NCBI GenBank assembly: GCA_030248215.1
Contig: JASANG010000935.1
Location: forward strand, 62,001-126,000
Direction: 5' to 3'
DNA length: 64,000 nt
DNA from: Enoplolaimus lenunculus
Taxonomy: Eukaryota; Nematoda; Enoplea; Enoplida; Thoracostomopsidae
Shown here: piece by piece, positions 24,801 to 33,800 of the stretch
How the letters are laid out: the number at the start of each line of letters is the position of its first letter
Numbering within the stretch: the stretch's first letter is position 1
Program-made: the position numbers and the translations under genes
The notes under the pieces: model-generated
Database searches by the model: none
What the model saw: the letters and a program-made list of their open reading frames with translations, nothing else
What the model was told of the DNA's origin: nothing

Positions 24801-27800
24801 CCCGCCACCTTTACCCCAGGGATCCCAAATTTCTTCTTTGTCCGTGGGTGCGGCACGATTGGTCTGCTGAATTGGCTGTTGTTGTGGTTGAAACATTAAA
24901 CTTTGACTTGTTGGCAATGTTTGAGGCTAAAAAACATACTTAAAACTAAAAATATCGTCATATTTTAAAATTAAGTTCAAAGTTTATACGTTCCATAACA
25001 ATTTCTGGTTTTGCAAAAATGTTGGTAAGCAAAATTGGCCAATGTAAAGAACAGAGGCGGAACAGTATTATAAGCATATTTCTAAGCTTAAGCCTAAGCC
25101 TAAGCGTAAGATTGAGCATATTTCTAAACCTAAGCCTAAGCCTAAGCCAAGCAAAAAATTGTTTAAAGCTTAAACTTACTCTTACACGGGCTGCAAAATT
25201 TAACCAAAATTCTTTTAAACGAATAACGCAATTTTGAAACTACCTGTGTTACGCCAGATGTCTGATTATATCCAGGCAGTCCAACTCCTGTAGCCACATG
25301 TCCATTTGCATAGCTGTAATTATTTTGTTGTTGTTGTTGTTGTTGTTGTTGTTGCAATAATTTGTTTCGTTCAAAAGTTGCTGGCAAACTTCGTTCACGT
25401 CTCAGCCACGCATCGGTGGGTCGATCTTGTCCCGCAAGAGTTGATAACACTGGGTTCGAATCTTGTTGCCTGTACCCTCCTGGTTGAGATGCCGCTCCGG
25501 ATTGCTTATACGCATTGCCTCCTCCTGATAATTGACTCAACAACCAGTTGCGAGAACCCCGTACTCCTGTTGTGGGTTGAGGGTTACCTCGAAGCCACGG
25601 TGGGTCTTCAAGCATTGTTGATCCTGTTGTATTAATCGAGCAATTTCCTCCTGGTGGGCTGCAGTTGCACTTTTGTGCTTCGGATTGTTGCGTGTTTGTG
25701 GTGTCACTCTTGTAAGCTTCACTGGTTACAAGAGTTGAATTAAAAGAGTACGGTGATGTTGCATTTCGGGTTGGTTTTAAATACGTTGTTGCTGGAATTC
25801 GCTCTGTAAATAATATTTGGTACAAGTTATATTTTATAAAATTCTTTACAAAACTTATATTTCTCCAATTCCATAGCTAGTTTGACAAATTTTTAGTCAC
25901 AATTTTTTAAGCATCACAGGATATATGCGGCACAGAACTGAATGAAATATATCAGGGAATCAGGGTGTAAACGGATAGTAAAAATAACGGAAAAGAAAAG
26001 GGAAACGAAAAACCGATATTGAAGAATATAAGTTTTGAAAATGAATTGATGCGTGCCTAAATTCACCGGTCTTTCAAAGATTTCAAAGAAAAAATGGCGA
26101 AATGCATTGAAATAAGATTTTGGATGAATTTCGTAATTCTCATTTCATTTTGAACTATTGCAGCATATTTATAACAAAAATGCAAAATATACACGTGATT
26201 TATAACTTATTTTGAACGTAAAAAATAACGTAACTCCGTTTCTCTATAACGGAAACGGAAACAAAAGCGGACACAGATTTTTACCGAAAATGGAAACGGA
26301 TATTCGGTTACACCCTGCTATAAAGATCTAAACACGACCCACATTTAACCCGTGACTGAAGTTAAACCAGTATTTTAAAGATCGCTGGTGATTTAAAGAA
26401 GTCTTTCTGTTATTGTGGAACAAACCCGTCTTTGCAAAACCACGCATGGGTCAAAATGGGTTATGGGTCTCACATGCCCTGACCCCCATTTCGATTTATG
26501 TATCCGACCAGCTTTTGTTCACCATTTTATTAACCACGCCCCTCGTATTCTCAAACGTGTATAGCACTTATTAATAAACCTTGATTGCTGTTTTGAAAGC
26601 GTTTTCGAAAATGTTACTTAGCTAAACGAAGAACCCAAGAATTGTAAATCAGTAAAAATTGCATTATTTTGACCAAAAATCAAATAAACAGCCACATTTT
26701 ATTGTAAATTTCTAGTTTTTCTGGTGTTTTTTGCATAGAATTAACAGTTTTATACCCGAATGAACCTTTTCTACTTCATCCGAGACATATTTCCAAACAG
26801 ATTTGAACCCGAACACTACTCGTAGCTTAACCTTTTCTCGCATTAAATACGAGTAAATCACACGAATACGCGGCGCAAACTTCACAGAAGACGTGACGAA
26901 TGCCTTAAACTCAACGGCCCATGTATAGAACAGGGCCGGAACGTTTCCCGGCGGGACTGCAATAGAGTAAGCTTAAGCTTTATACTATTTTTTGCTTAGC
27001 CTTAGGCTTAAACTTAGGCTTAGACTTAGGCTTAGGCTTAGGCTGAGAAATATGCTTATACTATTGCTCCGGCCCTGTTCTATACATTGGCCAACTCAAC
27101 CAAGAAGTTAGGATACTGAAGCAGGTATGGCAAACACCTATCATACGGGCCTGTAGGCAAGGGGGGCAGGGGGAGCTCAGCCCCCGTCTGGAAAATTTTG
27201 GCCCCCCTAGAAAATTTTCAACCTTGTTTGTAAGTCATTGAAAACCCTTGAATGCCCCTACTGAAAAATTTTCAGCCCCCCTAGAAATGTGAGCTGGCTA
27301 CGGGCCCGCTATCATAGTGGACTCCCAGGTTCAAATGCACAAACATAATCAAGTCTATGATTTACGAATTCACTGTATAGCAAAGTATATTGCTGGAAGG
27401 CAGCAAAAAATACGTATGTGGGACATTCAAGCTTTTAAAATATCGATGTGGCGATATATTTTGTTTTCAGCTAAAATATTACAGTTTTACTGCAAATCAA
27501 ATGTTGTAATTTTCTTCGACAGTAAAACAAAACTCAAAAATCAAACTTCAGCAGCAAAATGGACCTAGAATCGCAAAAACATCACAGTTTAAATTACTTA
27601 AAATCATAATATATTCTAAACTATACGCTAGTAGTGTGTTTAGTTAAAGCTGACATAGGTTTTTTCTGATGGGAAGGGTGGGGCGAAACTCAACTCCATC
27701 GTCTACTTTGGTTTACCCCCACCGATACACTCAAAAATGGTTTTTTTTTCAAATTTGATACAGTATTTGGTTAAAATCCGAAGCTAAAATGTTACAATCC

Positions 27801-30800
27801 CGTCTGATCTACAGTCCTGGCTACAGACTTGTATATTAACATCTTAAAAACAACACGCACTTCCTGTTCATATTTATAAAGTTTGAAAGCGAGCCTGTTG
27901 CCAACGGGGAAGGGGTAGGGGTACTCAGACCTACCCCTGGAATTATTTTGGTCTCCCACGTAGAATATTTTCAACTTTGCTTGTAAGTCAACGATATTTC
28001 TTGTATGCTCCACCTGAAATATTTTTAGCACCACCCCCTCCGTACAAGGTGAGCTGGCTACGAACCTGTTTGAAAGCAATTATCCGCGAAAAGTCTTTAT
28101 TTATCCAGTTTGTTTCAAACTGCACTGTGGTACCTTTAAGCGAACCAAGTTAACTTTCTGGCTCGAAACTTGTTTTGTGAAGCCTGTTTGAAATGGTACA
28201 ACTGGGTTTCAACTGTTGGTCAAATAATTTGTTCAATTTCAACCGTCAACGTGCCATTTATTACAGTGGTGGATCCAGAAATTTCTTGACGAAAGGACCA
28301 CGTAAATCAAAGCGACAGACCAAGCGTAATGCTTCTGTAAGGGTTGCGCTGTACTTGACGTCCGGCGTCGTTCGTCACCGTGCGACATCCGTACGTCGCC
28401 GTCCGTCACTGTGCGTCATCCGTACGTCGCCGTCCGTCACTGTGCGTCATCCGTAGGGCGCCGTCCGTTGCCGTCCGTCACTCGAACGGCGCCGTCCGTC
28501 ACTCGAACGGCGCCGTTCGTGACCGTCCGTTAAAATACGTTATCGTACGTGAGTTGTTTACGTACGATACCGCACGGTGACGTACGGCGCCGCACTGTGT
28601 CGGACGGCGTCGTACAGTGTCGGACGGCGCCGTACGAGTGCTGGACGTTGTCGGACGGTACCGTGCGGACGACAGATGGAGCCGGACGGCGCCGCACGTC
28701 CACAAAAATAGAGCGCAACCCTAACATTAAACGTTAAATTTGGGCCCACCATTTTAATGTTTGCAATAGCTCATAGCAAGTTTTGGACAATGTATAGAAC
28801 CGTGCGGAAATAGTACTATAAGCTAATTGCTAAGCCGATTGATTACGCCAAAAGTCAAAGCAAAGAAAAATAGTCTAAAGCTTAAGCTTATTCTATTGTA
28901 GTCTCACAGAAAAACGTTCCACTCCTGATCTTTACGAGGGCCCGAGGTTCAAACAAACCGAACTATGGCATCTGCTGATCTGGAACTTTGTATGGAAACA
29001 AGCGTAATTCAAGCTTATAGACTGGCATTCTCAAAAATTATGATTCAATTTTAGTTTTATAATAAGGACGCAGAGTCTGCATTTAAAATTCTCAAACACC
29101 TATCGGATTAAGGGTTGCGCTATACTTGACGTCCGGCGCCGTCCATCACCCTCAGTCACCCGTCCCGCGCCGTCCGTCACCGTCCGTCACCCATCTGGCG
29201 CCGTTCGTCACCGTCCGTCAGCCGTACCGTGCCGTCCGTCCCCGTCCATCACCATATATTATCGTACGTGAGTTATTTGCGTACGATACCTCACGGTGAC
29301 GGACGACGCCGCACTGTGACGGACGGCGCCGTACGAGTGACTTAAGTCGCCGGCCGGTACCGTGCGGGTAACGGACGACGCCGCACGGTGACGGACGACG
29401 CCGCACTGTGACGGACGGCGCAGTACGAGTGACTTAAGTCGCCGGCCGGTACCGTGCGGGTAACGGACGGCGCCGCACGTCAAAAAAGTATAGCGCAACC
29501 CTAAGTGGACAAGATTATCCAAGCGTTTGCGATCGAAATTGAACACAATCAACAATATTTCTGAAAAAATCTAATTACAATTAATTCTACAATGGCTTAT
29601 TGAAGCGTTTCTAGAGTGGGTATGGGGTCGCTAAAACGGAGACCCTGAGAGCGTGATTTTCGACACGAGAGCTCCAGAGTCAAAAATTCAATTCAAGTCA
29701 ATCGCATTTATTCTTGAAAGAAAAACCAATCAGAATTGTTCTAAAAACGATATTTAAGCTGGCAATCATAAACGAATACTTAAACCATACAATCAAACAG
29801 TGAACATTTCAGCTCTATATATATTTGTATATATTATGTATATATGTATATATGTATATATGTATATGTATATATGTATGTATATACGTATATGTATATA
29901 TGTATGTATAGGCACTCAGTTGGGGGTATAGTTTAGTCATTGTCTATGGTTACCATAGAAACCCTGACTAAACGTATATTTGGAGACTAAGCATAGTTTC
30001 TATATGAAGGTAAATTGGGTATAAGGCAGATATATTTTTTCGTAGCTGAAATATTCTGTTTCCTGGTCTAAAGTTAAGCCCCATCCGAACGTATTTGCAG
30101 CTGCAAGTATTTTCAAAACAACATTCCGATTGACCAATCAAATTGCAGATGTAAGAAATTCAAGTGATTTGCAACTGCGTTCACAGGTGCGAATTAAATT
30201 AAATATCATGAATTGCAGTGAATAATTTGCAGCTGCAAGAACTTCAAAGCTGTTTTGTGATCAAACTTGAGCGTGCAAGTTGCACGTGCAAGTTTTGCTG
30301 CAAAAAATTGCACATGTGAATAGGGCTTTGATAATATAATTTACATATTTATGTAATTTCTTATCGGATTAAATCTTAACGGCGGATCGAAACGCTATTG
30401 CAAAAAATTGCAGATATTGGTTTGTTATGTATCCATTTTATTGCATCTGGTGTATAAAAATTAGGCTATATCAAAGCTTTAAACCAGTTTGTAAGCCTAG
30501 CCTATGGCTGCATCAAGAAATAAGCCTAAGCATTAACCTAATCCTAAGTCTAAGACAACGACTAAAATGCAATTTTAAAGCCTTAGCCAAAATATATAAG
30601 GACAAAGACCAAATGTAAATTTCGCAACTATCATCAATTAGTAATAGGTGTTCAAATTCACTAACTATTGCAGTTGTTGAACTCAAAACTGGTACAGGAG
30701 TAGAGCTAATCATATGTGAAAAATATGCTGAAAACACTTTAGTTAGAATTTACTAACATTTAAATATAAGTGTACTAAATATTGAGTATTACTTTGCTTG

Positions 30801-33800
30801 AATAATGTAAATAAGTAAACCTACTGTTGTTACTTCCTGATTAATTAAGTAACTGTAAAGCTAAGAACTTTGTGTTTGCTATAAATTAAGTAAAACTTTG
30901 CCGAGCACCATAATAAGTAAAATCGACGCTTAATTCGGCAACAGTTTTACTTAATTTTAAGTATGTTTTTTATTCAGTGGTTCGAAAGTTTACAGTACTG
31001 ATGCCCAGCTGGTGATAGGTGTTATACACATTTAAGAATACGGGTCCAAAGCCTAACACTAAGTCTAAATGTCGATTTTAGCCGAAGTCTAAGCCTAAGG
31101 CAGTCAACGCATAAATATTCTAAAACCAAAATCAAAATTCAGGTAAAAATCTAAATCAAAGCCACAGTCTGAAATGCTCTTAACGGAAGCTTATGGGTGC
31201 CCATATGCACGGACGGCGTCAGGATAGTCGACCCCCGAAACAGGCCCGAAGCCGCCCCCAATTAAATGTTTCACAGCTCTATAACTTTGTTATTCGCGAA
31301 AAAAATTTTAGTTTACCAAAAATGAGGCCACAAAGGGTCGCAGCCACCTGATTGGTGGTTAAGGGGCCGCTTTCACCGACATTGCTCATTTGTTAGACAA
31401 ACGCACCAATCACATTAAAGACAGTAATTGAAAATTATTCCATTATAAAACACACCAAACTTTGCGTAGAAATATTATTAATTTTGCCTGATACTCGCCA
31501 AATTGCTGTATTGCAGTTTTTAAGCGCAGCCAAACCGCCGTTTTAGGTTTCGTGGTACTCTTGATTTTGGCCCTAAATTATTGTTCCGTTCCTTTAAGTG
31601 CCATGATAATCAATCATGTTACACGCGTGTCATTGGGTGAATATTTGCAAAACCCGAGCCAGCCAAAAAGACGCCTACAAGCATTACAGTCTTGAGCCTT
31701 ATTGAATAATAGCGTCTATTACCAGTTCGCGATACTGTAGTGACCCGAATAACAGAGGAGTGGGACTGTTTATTTATTTGGCTTCTCCAGAGGGTACCCC
31801 CCTGTTATTTGGTTACGGACTATATATTTTTAATCCACGCTCCGCCACCCTTGAATTAAACGTTTATTTGTAATGTGTCAACAGCGTGAGCGATCATGCA
31901 AGGTTATACGTTGGAATGTACTTTCAAAATTTAAGTACGCTTTAAATTTTCGAACTCAAATTATTTGGTCCTGGAGTCATTTATGCGCTACAATTAGGAA
32001 TAATTGACATTTATGGACTCTAATTATGGATTAGGGACTCTATCCGCTTACGAACTCTTATTACGGATACGGACTCCTATTGATTGGAAGACTCAAAATG
32101 GGAACACCCTCTTATTACCCCATACCGTCTTACTCGGACCACTACAGTACGCTTATTCATTGTTTTGCGAAAAAATTTTATCCCGATTTTTTGAAAAGCT
32201 GCTTCGATTTCAACGGCGTTCCCATGGGTTACATGGCGCCAGTCCCCTGCCAAATTTGGCTGTTGCTCCCCTCCCCAAATAGACTCGGTGTAAAAGTAAA
32301 CAATCTTGAATTGCAATTATACGAAGTCCCCCAAAATTATTCCGTGCCCCCCTGAAATATAATTTTCTGCCGGCCGCCCCTGTTCGAGGCTCTAAATTCA
32401 AAATTTAAATTTCAAATTTCAAAAGCATATTTTTCTAGTGTATCGTATACTTTCATCCTCAAACACAATTCAGAGATTCGCCAAAACTAGTTTTAATCCT
32501 ACCTTGAATAGCTTGGCCCGTGTAAAGATCAGGGTTGGAACGTTTTTCTGTGGTACCGCAATAGAGTAAGCTTAAGCTTTAGACTATTTTTTGGCTTTGC
32601 TTAGGCTATAGGTTAAGGCTTAGGCTTAGGAATATGCTCATTCTTACGCTTAGGCTTAGGCTTAGGCTAAAGTTTAGGCTTAGGAATATGCTTATAATAC
32701 TGCTCTGTCCCTGTTCTTTACATTGGCCAATAGCTTTAAGATAAATCTGACTAATTCACATTTTTTTCTAGCCTCAAAGAAATCATTTATCTCAATGTGA
32801 TAGGTCTATTCTGAGTATTTGAAGTCTTCAAAATTGTCGCGAAGAATATCAAATCGTTTCAGGTAATGGGGCACCCCCTGACAGGTATCCAGCACTAACA
32901 AAAGCCTAAAGCCAATAATTTTTAACGCATGTCATTGGCTGTATTCAGAAATTCCATTTTCGCAAATAGCAACAAACCAATAATATCGCAAGTAAATTAA
33001 CCAATGAGATTACAGGACGCCGGTCGCGACCTCACTTCAGCAGGATTGAATGCTTAAATTGCGCAAATAAGTTTTCGCTCGTTTCGCTCGCGAAGTTTTC
33101 ACTCCACTCCACGCTGGTGGCTCCTCTCGTTGCCAGATCCGACGTTTCGCCGCTGATCTTGAAAGCTCTCCCCAAAGAACGAATAAAACCTTACCCACGT
33201 CGTTGATCGAAATGCTGGGCCGAGTATGTCGTACGGGGACACTGCTCCGTCTAGACGAAACGTCCAGACGCTCCTGTGACAGACTTCGCTGTAAGTCATC
33301 AATTTTTCCTGTCAACGTTTCCAAAGATTGTCTCAAATCGCGCAATTGATCTTCAATGCTTGCAGAAGACAGCGACGCCAGCGTCGGAGTTATTCCACTG
33401 CCGGTAATGTCTGCAGATCGAGTCACGGTAAGTCCGTCGTGTCCGCGGGGTGAAGCTGAACAAATATAATAGAGTTATATTTGATTCAAATGTGTTTAGC
33501 ATCTAACATTGGTCTAAAATTTATTCGTCTATATTTTACAAAAGAAAAATTGTAAGCAAAAATGCAATCATATGAGTGAAAATAATTCTAGGCCACAGTT
33601 GCAGGAAGTATATATCATGCATAGATATCTTAAGGTCCTCAAATTTGAATACAAAATTTTGGGTTCCGAACTTTGAAACCCGTTTGAGAACTCATTTTTG
33701 ATACGATTCTCTTAATCATGAATTGCTGATTTACTCTGTCAATTCCAGTGAATTGATTTTAACTCAGAATGAGTTGAATGCACTGGCAAGTCTGAGCTGT

